Source: NIOZ-UU13 sp049287505 | GTDB taxonomy: Bacteria; Planctomycetota; Phycisphaerae; Sedimentisphaerales; Anaerobacaceae | Assembly: GCA_049287505.1 (NCBI GenBank) | Contig: JBAQFY010000131.1 | Coordinates: forward strand, 1 to 24,189 | Direction of reading: 5' to 3' | Length of the DNA stretch: 24,189 nt | Part shown: piece by piece, positions 7,533 to 16,288 of the stretch | Position numbering within the stretch: the stretch's first letter is position 1 | Layout of the letters: every line of letters starts with the position of its first letter | Program-made: the position numbers and the translations under genes | Notes under the pieces: generated by a model | Databases searched by the model: none | What the model saw: only the letters and a program-made list of their open reading frames with translations | What the model was told of the DNA's origin: nothing

Positions 7533-9061
7533 ATTTGATATTCCTTAGCACCTGTTAATCTTGTTCTGACCGCTAAAAATAAATCAGCCGCCTCTTTCCT
7601 CAAGGAGATTAAAGTGAAAGTTACTGTTACAACAACAATGGCCATTATAAGCATAACCAGCCAATGAACGGTTCCCCTGGGCAGAACTCTGCTCAATATC
7701 CACAATACTGCAATTGAAACAACACTTGCTGCGAGCGGTTGATACAAACTGTCTTTGAGATACTCGTAAGGACGTATCCCTAATTTGTGCAGGCCGTAAA
7801 GGGGCAGCCAAAGTCCCGTCTTTGCCCACAATACGACAACCAGCGCTATCGCCGGTGCCATTGGGACGGCAACGAAACCCCGCAAAAGTATCATCTCCAG
7901 TAAAATAGCTATCAATGCAGCCGCAATTGAGGCAATTGTCAGACCTCGCAGATGTCCGATGCCGACCAAGGCCGGCAGCCATAATTCGAAAAGACCACCG
8001 GGAAGAACGGATATGATTAGCACTCGCATAACCCAGACTGTTCCTTCCGGAACTGCACCTTTGAGCCAGAAGGCCAGAATCTTTTCCGTGAAAACAAGCA
8101 ATAAAAGTAGTGAAGCACAGGTCAGAACGGAGCTTATGCGGGTTCCCTTTTTAATTACAGCTTTTATTGCCTCGATTCGGCCTTTTGCCCAGAGGTCGGA
8201 GACAGCCGGCAGGAAAACCACCTGCGTAGCCGCAAGGAAACCACGCATGAAGCCTGGAATCCTTGAAGCGATATCGAATACAGCGACGTTTGCTGCGGTA
8301 CCGGCCCAGCCGACCAGTAATGCCATTGTGCTGTACATAAAGATTGAGCTGCCTGAGCGTGCAAACGAGTGAGACGTATATCGCCACAGCTCCCGCAGTG
8401 TTTCTTTATTAATCAGACGAATATTTACACTTAGATTAGCAATCGAACTTCGAGCAACAATAAACATCAATAGTGCAGATATTGCTGCTGAAATCCCGAA
8501 CGCCAACTGGACGGCGATTATACTTTTCCAAAACACAAGTAATCCAACGGTAAGAACCGCCCGGAGTAGATTAGCCGCAATCACAACTCTGTTATAACGG
8601 GTGTAATACTCACAGCCCTGCAATGTTCCGCTGAAACTTGCCTCAAGCATCTTAAAGGCCAATGTAACACCAACGAGTATGCACGTAATCTTAGCATCGT
8701 GTGCAAATTCGGGGGTAATCGCAGAAAATATATCTGAAATTACAAAGGACAGCAGTGTTACAGCTACAACAGTCAAAACCGCCAGCGCCATAAGTATAAT
8801 AAATGATGTCGATACAAAACGATTCAGCTCTTTAATGTCGCTGCGGTAAAAAGCCACAAAGCGGTTTATCGCTAATACAAATGCCCTTTCGAGAATCATA
8901 GGATATCGCAGTCCTGTGGCCAGCAGGGCCCAGACGCCATAGCCTGTTGCATCAAGGTCTCGCAATATAATTCGAACCAGCACCAGCCCGACTACCGCGG
9001 CCACCGCCATACTGGCCCAGTTCGAGCCTGCATTAATTATTATCCGTTTTCGTAATGACAT
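7529..9061 (-). CDS. Wzx-type oligosaccharide flippase
   Basis: A 510-residue membrane protein with about 12-14 predicted helices and the layout of the polysaccharide transporter family (MATE/MOP superfamily). It starts MSLRKRIIINAGSNWASMAV, a short basic cytoplasmic tail before helix 1, as in Wzx/RfbX proteins. Helix 1 is followed by LRDLDATGYGVWALLATG, close to the family's 'lG~~~yG~wal' segment. It should move the undecaprenyl-linked repeat unit across the inner membrane. The gene starts 5 bp after the methyltransferase stop and overlaps the pyruvyl transferase start by 4 bp, so the three genes are one tight unit. Confidence 0.9.
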   Translation of the reverse strand: MSLRKRIIINAGSNWASMAVAAVVGLVLVRIILRDLDATGYGVWALLATGLRYPMILERAFVLAINRFVAFYRSDIKELNRFVSTSFIILMALAVLTVVAVTLLSFVISDIFSAITPEFAHDAKITCILVGVTLAFKMLEASFSGTLQGCEYYTRYNRVVIAANLLRAVLTVGLLVFWKSIIAVQLAFGISAAISALLMFIVARSSIANLSVNIRLINKETLRELWRYTSHSFARSGSSIFMYSTMALLVGWAGTAANVAVFDIASRIPGFMRGFLAATQVVFLPAVSDLWAKGRIEAIKAVIKKGTRISSVLTCASLLLLLVFTEKILAFWLKGAVPEGTVWVMRVLIISVLPGGLFELWLPALVGIGHLRGLTIASIAAALIAILLEMILLRGFVAVPMAPAIALVVVLWAKTGLWLPLYGLHKLGIRPYEYLKDSLYQPLAASVVSIAVLWILSRVLPRGTVHWLVMLIMAIVVVTVTFTLISLRKEAADLFLAVRTRLTGAKEYQI

Positions 9062-9066
9062 CTAAT

Positions 9067-9828
9067 TTATTCCGCTTCAAACACAAAGTACCAGCCGCTT
9101 GCCAGCCACCATGGTAAAATGTCTGCAAGCCACACGTCTGCTTTACCGAAGAGAGGACCCCGTCTGGTTTCAAAAATCGCTAATACGGAGTCCGACTTGC
9201 CGAAATCTTTAAGTCGGAAGGAAAACTCAGAAAGCATCTTAAGAAATTTTTTCCTTGTATAAAATTGACAATGCTCTTGCCCTGCAACATAAGGCTTCTT
9301 GGCAAAAATACGACGCAGCCAATTATTTCTGCGAAGAGGAGCAATAATCGATAACCTTCTCTTGATTTGCCATGGCCCATACCCGTTGGGAATAGTTACA
9401 ATTAGCCAGGAGCCTTGATTAATCCGGGCTCTGATTCTTTGTACAAGCTCCCCGGGCTTAGCAACATGTTCAAGAACTTCGCTCGCAATGACCAAATCAC
9501 AGCTCTTGCTGTCATCAAAGCTATGGCCGTCCGCTTGCGTAACAATAACATTGTTGAGATTCTCTTTCCGGATACGTTCTGAGATGACGGACACGGCTGA
9601 TGGGTCAATATCAAATGCAGTTACGTGAGAACCCAGAGAAGCCAATGGAAAAGTAATCCCTCCCGTACCGCATCCGAACTCTAAGATTTCGAGGTCTTTA
9701 AAAGGCTTGTTTTTAGACTGAGCGTACTGACATATCGCGGAAAATATGAATTTTAACCTTTTGATATATTGCGGGCTCGTATAACTACTGCTTTTTATGA
9801 AAGTTTCCAGTACTGCTTTATCTTGCAT
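9067..9828 (-). CDS. Class I SAM-dependent methyltransferase
   Basis: A 253-residue methyltransferase with the start taken at 9828. The frame is open to 9885, but GGAAG precedes the ATG at 9828 by about 9 nt, and that start overlaps the upstream gene by only 11 bp. Motif I is ILEFGCGTGGITFPLASLG (about 48-66), followed by the acidic strand end AFDIDPS (71-77), the motif CDLVIASEVLEHV and a post-motif strand SWLIVTIPNGYG. This is the class I, UbiG-like fold. By position in the locus it may O-methylate a sugar or cap the glycan, but a small-molecule or protein target cannot be ruled out. It is translationally coupled to the DUF4091 gene and the flippase gene. Confidence 0.85.
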   Translation of the reverse strand: MQDKAVLETFIKSSSYTSPQYIKRLKFIFSAICQYAQSKNKPFKDLEILEFGCGTGGITFPLASLGSHVTAFDIDPSAVSVISERIRKENLNNVIVTQADGHSFDDSKSCDLVIASEVLEHVAKPGELVQRIRARINQGSWLIVTIPNGYGPWQIKRRLSIIAPLRRNNWLRRIFAKKPYVAGQEHCQFYTRKKFLKMLSEFSFRLKDFGKSDSVLAIFETRRGPLFGKADVWLADILPWWLASGWYFVFEAE

Positions 9829-12220
9829 TATTAACTTCCGACAGAATCTGAGTAAGTTTTCTCCGGGCTTGATAAACAGCATCACAATCGCGTGAATTCC
9901 TTAACACATAATCAACCGTAGTTTTAAGAGATTGTTGAGCTTGTTTTGCTATCTCCGGGTTTTCGGCACTAATCAGGTCTATGGCTTTTTGCACTTCGAA
10001 AAGGTATTGATAATCCTCGACTCCCTCTCGCCATGCCTCCCAGCGCCGTGAGGGGGTGATATTCTCTGATAGTCCCGGTATGGGGCCTGCCTTGCTACCA
10101 TAAACAACACCGGAGAAGCCCTGGGGTCTTAAAGTGTCATCCCAGGGAACGGCACCGGTCTGGAAATTAAGCCCATAGTAATAAATCCAGAAGCCGGCTC
10201 CGGTTTGGCCTCGCTTAAAAGCACGCCACGGCAGAAGGCGATAATACGAATAAGGGTCTTTGGCTTTCATCGGCCTTAAACATTCGTACGTCCAGACTTG
10301 CTTTCCGAAGTCTTTTATCTGCTCCAGCCATTGGGGATTTCGCTCGCAGTGGCTGTCCTGAAGGCACCATATATCGACAAGCTCTCGAAATCGTACAAAT
10401 TCTTTAGGACCTTTGCCAAAGGAGTTAGCAAAGATTCTTACTTTCGGGTTCGTGGCTTTGATTAGTTTAGCCAGTTGATAAAAATCATCACACAGACTCT
10501 CATCAAACGGATACAGCGCAAACTTATCATAATCAACGTCGGCATCTTTGAGATGTTTTACCAGATTTTTCAGCCATTGTGAAAAAACAACCTTCCATTC
10601 CGGAGTCATCCATTCGACCTTTCCAAATCGGCCGTGGTCTTTTTTATTGCTATTGAAGTCCAGACAAAGCAAATATGTCCTGGCGTAATTATGATACTGA
10701 AGGGCTTTATCCAAATTTGCAAAATTTGGTTTTCTGACGCCGCCAGGCCGGTCCGATGAAAATCGCAGAAAAGGCAGGTCCTGCGGAGGAACCATATAAA
10801 CGTTAATATGATGCTCGTTAAGGTCTTCAGCCATTTCGGCTTCAGAGGCAACTTTATAATACGCCCAGTTGCACGTATTAAGGGCAAAATTCTCAGGAAA
10901 TTTGTACTCTTGAACCTCTACAGTAACAGGAATAGTCTCTATCGGAAGGTTTTTTTCCTCTGCGGTCTTTGCCAAAACCCCGACTTGCCCCTTATAGCTG
11001 CCGGCTGTCAAGGTCGGATTAAATATCGTCAGCCATATTTGTGTTAGCTCACCCGGCTGCAAAATAAATGGGCGCTCCGCCTGCAAAACGAGGGCATCAG
11101 CTATTGAACCGACCGTATTGCCTTGAACATATATCGCTCTTCTGATAGTGAACGTTCTTTTACTGCCCACCTTTTTGTCGTCAGGACCAAGCAAGGGCGA
11201 AATAGAAACGGCCATTGTCATCGCCTCATCAGAACAGTTTACAATATTAAATGCAGCCGACTCGTATTCATTTTGCCACATTTGAATGTTTATGTCCTTG
11301 GTGCTTTTGCCAAGGGACATTTCTTTTTCAAATACCATCTCCATCGGATTTGCCGGCAGGCACATGAATGGCTTTCCATACACCGCCTTGTATATTCCGG
11401 CCCGTGTTTTTCCTATCTGCCTCTTTATGCCAGGCAGCTCATTGGCTGAATATATACTGTTTGTCGGCACATCTGTTTTCCAGGCCGGGTTTTCAAGCTC
11501 GGAAAGGATTTTCTCACTAAGCCGGCCGGGCAGGTATGAACTATTTTCTTTGGCACTTTTGAGTGTGGCGGCAGCGTTTTCGCTCAATTGTAGATAGCCG
11601 TCAATTCTCTTGAGCAGTTTCTCAGATGTCTCGAACACTTCGAGGTCGTTCCGAAGTTTGATATTTTTAACAGCCGATAGCGAATCGCCGAGTACCTCTA
11701 CTTCGTCAAGAAATACATAACGCCATTTTGGTTTTATTGCCAGCTTGACGTATCGTCCCGGGGCGTTTATGTTTCCGATGTTCAGCGTACGGGGGATGCC
11801 GCGGAAACCAGAACTTCGAACATTTTCCAAATCTTTACTGCTTACCAGTCCGGCAAATCGAAACTCCCGGCCGTCATCACTCACCAACACAGCGGCATAT
11901 TCGGGAAACTCTACTTCTGCGAAGCCTCCCCCAACAGTGTAAATCCGGACTTCATAGATAGCGGACTTCTTACCGAGGTCTATCACAATTTCCACAGCCG
12001 GCTCGGCTTTCTGCCAGCCTACGGTGCTCTTATCCGTCCAGTGACTGCCGGATGTTCTGCCGTCGGTGAGTTGAATTACGTCGGACTTATCAGTGCACAA
12101 ATGATAGTTAGGCTTCGGTGAAAATGTATAACTCTTATGTCGCGCCAGGTTAACTCCTGCGTCAGTCAGGCTCGACTGGGACGCGAAACAGAGTAACATA
12201 AGGAAAAAGTATTGCCCCAA
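9818..12220 (-). CDS. Secreted discoidin-like + DUF4091 (GH123-like) protein
   Basis: An 800-residue exported protein. It starts at TTG 12220 (an upstream in-frame TAG blocks any ATG), with AGGAGG 11 nt before it. Residues 1-21 form a hydrophobic signal peptide, though it lacks a basic n-region. Residues about 23-180 look like an F5/8-type C (discoidin/CBM32-like) domain: NLARHKSYTFSP, TDGRTSGSHWTDKSTVGW, VEIVIDLG, and APGRYVKLAIKP with EVEVLG at the end. The later part has ALYPFDESLCDDF, where Asp573-Glu574 resembles the Asp-Glu pair of GH123-type hydrolases, and WEAWREGVEDYQYLFEVQ (728-745), the DUF4091 hallmark. I infer a glycoside hydrolase or glycan-binding protein acting outside the membrane, perhaps on the glycan made here. 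Activity is not established. Confidence 0.8.
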   Translation of the reverse strand: MGQYFFLMLLCFASQSSLTDAGVNLARHKSYTFSPKPNYHLCTDKSDVIQLTDGRTSGSHWTDKSTVGWQKAEPAVEIVIDLGKKSAIYEVRIYTVGGGFAEVEFPEYAAVLVSDDGREFRFAGLVSSKDLENVRSSGFRGIPRTLNIGNINAPGRYVKLAIKPKWRYVFLDEVEVLGDSLSAVKNIKLRNDLEVFETSEKLLKRIDGYLQLSENAAATLKSAKENSSYLPGRLSEKILSELENPAWKTDVPTNSIYSANELPGIKRQIGKTRAGIYKAVYGKPFMCLPANPMEMVFEKEMSLGKSTKDINIQMWQNEYESAAFNIVNCSDEAMTMAVSISPLLGPDDKKVGSKRTFTIRRAIYVQGNTVGSIADALVLQAERPFILQPGELTQIWLTIFNPTLTAGSYKGQVGVLAKTAEEKNLPIETIPVTVEVQEYKFPENFALNTCNWAYYKVASEAEMAEDLNEHHINVYMVPPQDLPFLRFSSDRPGGVRKPNFANLDKALQYHNYARTYLLCLDFNSNKKDHGRFGKVEWMTPEWKVVFSQWLKNLVKHLKDADVDYDKFALYPFDESLCDDFYQLAKLIKATNPKVRIFANSFGKGPKEFVRFRELVDIWCLQDSHCERNPQWLEQIKDFGKQVWTYECLRPMKAKDPYSYYRLLPWRAFKRGQTGAGFWIYYYGLNFQTGAVPWDDTLRPQGFSGVVYGSKAGPIPGLSENITPSRRWEAWREGVEDYQYLFEVQKAIDLISAENPEIAKQAQQSLKTTVDYVLRNSRDCDAVYQARRKLTQILSEVNNAR

Positions 12221-12243
12221 GATACTATGTTCCTCCTATAGTG

Positions 12244-12272
12244 TTTATATCTTCTCGTCTTTTGTTATTCAA
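12244..12272 (-). promoter_or_regulatory. Candidate sigma-70 promoter for the DUF4091 gene
   Basis: On the minus strand, TTGAAT (12267-12272) is followed after exactly 17 bp by TATAAA (12244-12249), 24 bp upstream of the TTG start at 12220 and just before AGGAGG. This would give a short leader and independent expression of the DUF4091 and downstream genes. The match is by eye only. Confidence 0.45.
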
Positions 12273-12304
12273 GATTGCATTCGAGACAGCTCCTGTTGAA
12301 TATG

Positions 12305-12329
12305 GCAAGGTCTGTGAAATCGACCTTGC
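12305..12329. repeat. Perfect 8-bp hairpin between two secreted-protein genes
   Basis: GCAAGGTC (12305-12312) pairs perfectly with GACCTTGC (12322-12329) around a 9-nt loop. It lies 28 bp past the stop of the beta-helix gene. A termination or mRNA-stability role is possible, but there is no U-run. Confidence 0.5.
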
Positions 12330-12356
12330 AATCGCCTGGCAACAGTACACCGAGGC

Positions 12357-14210
12357 TTATTCCTGCCAGGCCCCGATATCTGTATAACCACCATTAGGAG
12401 TCGGCTTGCCCGCATTCAAGCAGGGTGACGTTAGCTTGAGTCTGAAGTCCCCATTAGCTATATCAACAAATTGTGGGTCTGCCTCGATACTGTGCGCATC
12501 GTTGTTTGGGAAGATTTTTGACCACGATGACCACTTCATCTGGAAATCACTTAAATTGTCCTGACCCGCCTCCCCCAGATTGGAAAAAGCCCGCAATCCT
12601 TTCTGATAGCAATTATAATCTATGTAATCTTCACCGCACCGCGGATTGAAATCAAAGGTAATTGTGTAATGGGCCTGGGAACTGTTAAAAATATTGTTCA
12701 GGACCGTATTGTGTTCACTGAACCGAACTATATGTACGGGTGTTCCATCAGGGGGTGTTTCAGCGAGGGCAGTTAGTTCAGCAGTAGTCCAGCCATTTAC
12801 GATTATTGTATTACCATCCACCAACTCAACAACGGCCCAGTGAGTCGGATCACTGCCGCCGGCTAAGGCCAGCATACCGGTCGATACATCACTCTGATTG
12901 CCGCCCCAGGCGTTTTCATCAGTATCCGTAACAGTTGTGGTCGTGAATATGGTCTTTACTGTAGAATCGGCAAAATGCATCCGACCAAACATAATAGCCC
13001 TGCCATTAGCAAGGCCATCAGCAGACGCTATTGAGTTATGCCGAATGTTGGCATAACCACCGCCCCACATATTTATACCATCAGTGCACCTTATTGTATT
13101 ATCCGTAATGAAGCTGTATTGAGCATAATTGTTGATACCACCTTGAAAACCTGTAATCTGATTACCGAAACAGGATGCACCACAGACATTTGAGCCGAGA
13201 TAGATTCCAGTGCCGTAATAACCAACTCTGTCATTAATGATAGTATTGTCGGCAATTACGGGGGCACGAAATACATTTGTCAAGCTTGATTCTACTGTAC
13301 CAAGACAAATGCCCCTGAATATGCCTTCATCGGTTTTGGTGTAGTGAATAGTATTGCCGGTAATCCGTATTGCGTCTATGTCTGCATCAGGTATCCGGAT
13401 TGCATATTCGGGCGATAGACATGCTGTTTGGCTGTGAACAAACATGCTATTTTGGATAATAAGCTTACCGATTTTAAAAGCACGTTTTGGGTAAAATCCA
13501 TTCGTCTTGCTATATATAGTAGTATTTTTGAGGACGAAGCTACTGCATTCATTCCAGAGGTCAAAAAATATACAATCACCGCTGCTGACGTCATTAATTA
13601 GAGTGCAATCATCGAAATAAACCAGAGCAAAGTCATTAAAGACCATAGGGTAAAGATTAGAGGTGTTATGATAAATACAGCGGGTAAAACGAATCTCCCT
13701 GGTTGATGCTGTCGAAACAGCTTCACTGGCAATTAAGGGTTTGTCCTTCAATGTATCGAATACACAATCAGTGAAAGTTAAATTCAGCTCTTTATCTGGG
13801 TGATAATATATGAACTTCCGGCAGTCACTGAATGAAAACGTAATATTTTCAAAAACAACCGTTTTTTTCTTGTCCGGACTATCGTCTGCGTTAATCCGAA
13901 TACAGACCCAATTACCATCTGTAATCAAGTTAATGTCAGCGCCCCTGTATGGCTTGACAGTATAACTTTTTGCTGTGCCGGTAATATAAATATACCATCC
14001 CTGTCCTTGTGAAGTTTCGTCGTACGTTCCCGCCATCAGATAAACTATGTTTCCATCACCCACGTTCGAAATTGCCGTGCTGATTTTCTTGTAGGGATTA
14101 GCTGCCGTACCTGTACCGCTGTCGTCAGCGGCATACGGGCTTACATATTTATCAGCCCCAAGAGCACAAGAGGTCCCAAAAAGCACAAATAAAAGTATAT
14201 GAAGCTTCAT
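12357..14210 (-). CDS. Secreted right-handed beta-helix protein
   Basis: A 617-residue exported protein. It starts MKLHILLFVLFGTSCALG, a signal peptide ending near residue 18, possibly at Ala-x-Ala-like or lipobox-like residues (GTSCALGA contains a Cys at 15). GGGGAGGG lies 7 nt before the ATG. After it comes KYVSPYAADDSGTGTAANPYKKISTAI, a DUF1565-type opening of pectate-lyase-like proteins, then many short turns rich in N, D, G and T (for example NTIHYTKTDEGIF, GNQITGFQGGINNY, ADNTIRCTDGINMWGGG), the pattern of parallel beta-helix coils. The C-terminus SPCLNAGKPTPNGGYTDIGAWQE is a common ending of such proteins in Planctomycetota. It may bind, cleave or epimerise the polysaccharide; no catalytic residues can be named. 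Confidence 0.8.
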   Translation of the reverse strand: MKLHILLFVLFGTSCALGADKYVSPYAADDSGTGTAANPYKKISTAISNVGDGNIVYLMAGTYDETSQGQGWYIYITGTAKSYTVKPYRGADINLITDGNWVCIRINADDSPDKKKTVVFENITFSFSDCRKFIYYHPDKELNLTFTDCVFDTLKDKPLIASEAVSTASTREIRFTRCIYHNTSNLYPMVFNDFALVYFDDCTLINDVSSGDCIFFDLWNECSSFVLKNTTIYSKTNGFYPKRAFKIGKLIIQNSMFVHSQTACLSPEYAIRIPDADIDAIRITGNTIHYTKTDEGIFRGICLGTVESSLTNVFRAPVIADNTIINDRVGYYGTGIYLGSNVCGASCFGNQITGFQGGINNYAQYSFITDNTIRCTDGINMWGGGYANIRHNSIASADGLANGRAIMFGRMHFADSTVKTIFTTTTVTDTDENAWGGNQSDVSTGMLALAGGSDPTHWAVVELVDGNTIIVNGWTTAELTALAETPPDGTPVHIVRFSEHNTVLNNIFNSSQAHYTITFDFNPRCGEDYIDYNCYQKGLRAFSNLGEAGQDNLSDFQMKWSSWSKIFPNNDAHSIEADPQFVDIANGDFRLKLTSPCLNAGKPTPNGGYTDIGAWQE

Positions 14211-14243
14211 AAATTTACCCTCCCCATTTTGTTGGCAGAGTGA

Positions 14244-15209
14244 CTATGCTGTTTTATGTTTTCCACCACAAGGTGTCCTGTGGAGATACCAGTCTATTGT
14301 TGCCTTAAGGCCTTCGTCGAAGGGGGTTTTGGCCTCAAAGCCGAAGTATTGTTTAGCTTTTGAAACATCCAGCCGCCTTCTCGGCTGACCGTCCGGCTTG
14401 GAGCTGTCCCAGCGAATTTCGCCGGTAAAGCCTGTGAGCTCGACAATCTTCTGGGCAAGCTCTTTTATCGTTATTTCAAATCCGGCACCGATATTGACCG
14501 GCTCAGGGCCGTTGTAATGTTCCGTCGCTAAAAGAATCCCCTCAGCAGCATCAGCAACATAAATAAACTCGCGCGAGACGTTCCCTGTCCCCCAGCAGTC
14601 GATATGGTCCGCACCGCTGTCGATTGCATCGACGCATTTCTTTATCAACGCGGGAATCACATGACTGCCGGCAGGGTCAAAATTGTCGCCGGGCCCGTAA
14701 AGATTTACCGGCAGGAGAAATATCGAATTGAAACCATATTCAGCCCGGTAAGCCTGGGATTGAACGAGCAGCATTTTCTTGGCCAGCCCATAAGGCGCGT
14801 TGGTTTCTTCCGGATATCCGTTCCAAAGGTCTTCTTCCTTAAACGGCACCGGAGTGAATTTCGGATATGCACAAACCGTGCCAATCGCAACAAACTTTTC
14901 AATGTTTCGTAGTCTGCCCTGCTCGATGAGCTGAACGCCCATCATTAGATTCTTATAGAAGAACTCGCCCTGATGTTCGCGATTGGCCCCAATTCCGCCC
15001 ACGACCGCAGCCAAGTGAATAACAATATCCGGGTTCATATCTTCATACATCCGGATTATGTCATCTATGTTGACCAGGTCATAGTCTTCTATCTTCGGCA
15101 CAAGGATATTCTTACAGCCCCGTTTTTGCAATCCTTTGGTTACATAACCGCCTAAGAAACCGGCCCCGCCTGTAACAACAGTTCGTCTATTCTCAAAAAA
15201 TCCACTCAT
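14244..15209 (-). CDS. fcl: GDP-L-fucose synthase
   Basis: A 321-residue extended SDR that converts GDP-4-keto-6-deoxy-mannose to GDP-L-fucose by epimerisation and NADPH reduction. The nucleotide-binding motif GGAGFLG is at residues 14-20, and the catalytic Tyr140-x3-Lys144 lies in NAPYGLAKKMLL. AAVVGGIGANREHQGEFFY and TVCAYPKFTPVPFKEEDLWNG are typical of Fcl/WcaG. The start overlaps the gmd stop by 4 bp (ATGA), so the pair is translationally coupled, as in most GDP-fucose loci. The last residues (HRTPCGGKHKTA, 310-321) are encoded by a palindromic repeat also found at 17380-17405, so the C-terminus was probably extended or replaced by that element. The product would feed the glycosyltransferases of this locus. 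Confidence 0.93.
   Translation of the reverse strand: MSGFFENRRTVVTGGAGFLGGYVTKGLQKRGCKNILVPKIEDYDLVNIDDIIRMYEDMNPDIVIHLAAVVGGIGANREHQGEFFYKNLMMGVQLIEQGRLRNIEKFVAIGTVCAYPKFTPVPFKEEDLWNGYPEETNAPYGLAKKMLLVQSQAYRAEYGFNSIFLLPVNLYGPGDNFDPAGSHVIPALIKKCVDAIDSGADHIDCWGTGNVSREFIYVADAAEGILLATEHYNGPEPVNIGAGFEITIKELAQKIVELTGFTGEIRWDSSKPDGQPRRRLDVSKAKQYFGFEAKTPFDEGLKATIDWYLHRTPCGGKHKTA
14259..14284. repeat. Palindromic element encoding the fcl C-terminus
   Basis: Read on the minus strand, this 26-bp sequence differs from that at 17380-17405 (plus strand) at only three positions. The hairpin arms are CCACA and TGTGG. It lies inside the last codons of fcl, in frame. Confidence 0.72.
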
Positions 15210-16219
15210 TGGTTTGTTTTCTGGTGGTCTTCGATAATTTTCTCGTTCTCGGCGATTTTCATATCAGCCTCGGTCATCATCTTTGCAAGCTCTTTAAAGG
15301 TTACTTTCGGCTCCCACTTGAGAACCTTTTTTGCCTTGCTCGCATCGCCCTGAAGGTAATCAACTTCACTTGGCCGGAGATATCGTGGGTCGATTTCGAC
15401 GTACTTTTGCCAATCCAGGTCAAGATAGCCAAAAACCTCGTCCACAAATTCTCTGACCGAATGGCTTTCGCCTGTGGCCACAACATAATCGTCCGGCTTG
15501 TCCTGCTGGAGCATAAGCCACATTGCTTCGACATAATCGCCTGCAAAACCCCAGTCTCGTTTTGCGTCCAGATTACCCAAAAAGAGTTTGTCCTGCAGAC
15601 CAAATTTAATTCTCGTCGCCGCTCGTGTAATTTTTCGCGTAACGAATGTCTCGCCTCGCCTCGGCGATTCGTGGTTAAATAAAATCCCATTGCAAGTAAA
15701 TAAGCCATAAGCCTCTCGATAGTTCACTGTCTGCCAGAAGCTGTACGCCTTCGCGCAACCATACGGACTTCGCGGATAAAACGGCGTCTTTTCTGTTTGC
15801 GGGGTCTCGACGACCTTGCCGTACATCTCGCTGCTGGAGGCCTGATAAAACTTAGCCGCCTTATCGCTGGAACGGATTGCCTCCAATAGCCGAAGTGTTC
15901 CAAGAGCATCCGCATCGGCCGTGTATATAGGCATATCAAAACTTACCCGAACATGGCTTTGTGCGCCTAAGTTATAGACCTCGTCCGGCTGAATCTCGTT
16001 GATAATTATTGAGAGGTTGCTGCCATCAGTCAAATCCCCATAAACCAACCTGAGTCGTGGATGTTCGTGCGGGTCTTTATATAAATGGTCAATTCTGCCT
16101 GTGTGGAACGACGAGCTTCGCCGCATAACACCCCAGATATGGTAATCCTTTTCCAGGAGCAGCTCTGCAAGATATGAGCCGTCCTGCCCTGTAATACCGG
16201 TAATCAATGCCTTTTTCAT
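15206..16219 (-). CDS. gmd: GDP-mannose 4,6-dehydratase
   Basis: A 337-residue extended SDR that makes GDP-4-keto-6-deoxy-D-mannose from GDP-D-mannose, the first step to GDP-L-fucose. It starts MKKALITGITGQDGSYLAEL, with the Gly motif at 8-14. RRSSSFHTGRIDHLY (34-48 region), NLGAQSHVRVSF, SSSEMYGK (Ser-Glu catalytic pair near 130-131) and Tyr153-x3-Lys157 in RSPYGCAKAY are diagnostic. The open frame extends ten codons upstream to 16249, but those codons run into a palindromic repeat, so Met at 16219 is the better start. The stop overlaps the fcl start (ATGA). Confidence 0.95.
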   Translation of the reverse strand: MKKALITGITGQDGSYLAELLLEKDYHIWGVMRRSSSFHTGRIDHLYKDPHEHPRLRLVYGDLTDGSNLSIIINEIQPDEVYNLGAQSHVRVSFDMPIYTADADALGTLRLLEAIRSSDKAAKFYQASSSEMYGKVVETPQTEKTPFYPRSPYGCAKAYSFWQTVNYREAYGLFTCNGILFNHESPRRGETFVTRKITRAATRIKFGLQDKLFLGNLDAKRDWGFAGDYVEAMWLMLQQDKPDDYVVATGESHSVREFVDEVFGYLDLDWQKYVEIDPRYLRPSEVDYLQGDASKAKKVLKWEPKVTFKELAKMMTEADMKIAENEKIIEDHQKTNQ

Positions 16220-16241
16220 AATATGCTGTGCCTTTTGGATT

Positions 16242-16288
16242 CCACACACTTACGTGTGTGGTACAGTTCCCCACACGTAAGTGTGGGG
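16242..16288. repeat. Pair of oppositely oriented palindromes (CCACAC-TTAC-GTGTGG type)
   Basis: CCACACAC-TTAC-GTGTGTGG lies at 16242-16261 and CCCCACAC-GTAA-GTGTGGGG at 16269-16288. Each is a perfect 8-bp stem with a 4-nt loop, and the loops are reverse complements, so the two copies face opposite ways. The second directly abuts the stop codon of the SDR gene. They fill the gap before gmd. Confidence 0.85.

Noticed and set aside
16220..16249. Ten-codon N-terminal extension of gmd
   Set aside because: It runs into a palindrome, and the family N-terminus begins exactly at MKKALITGITG.
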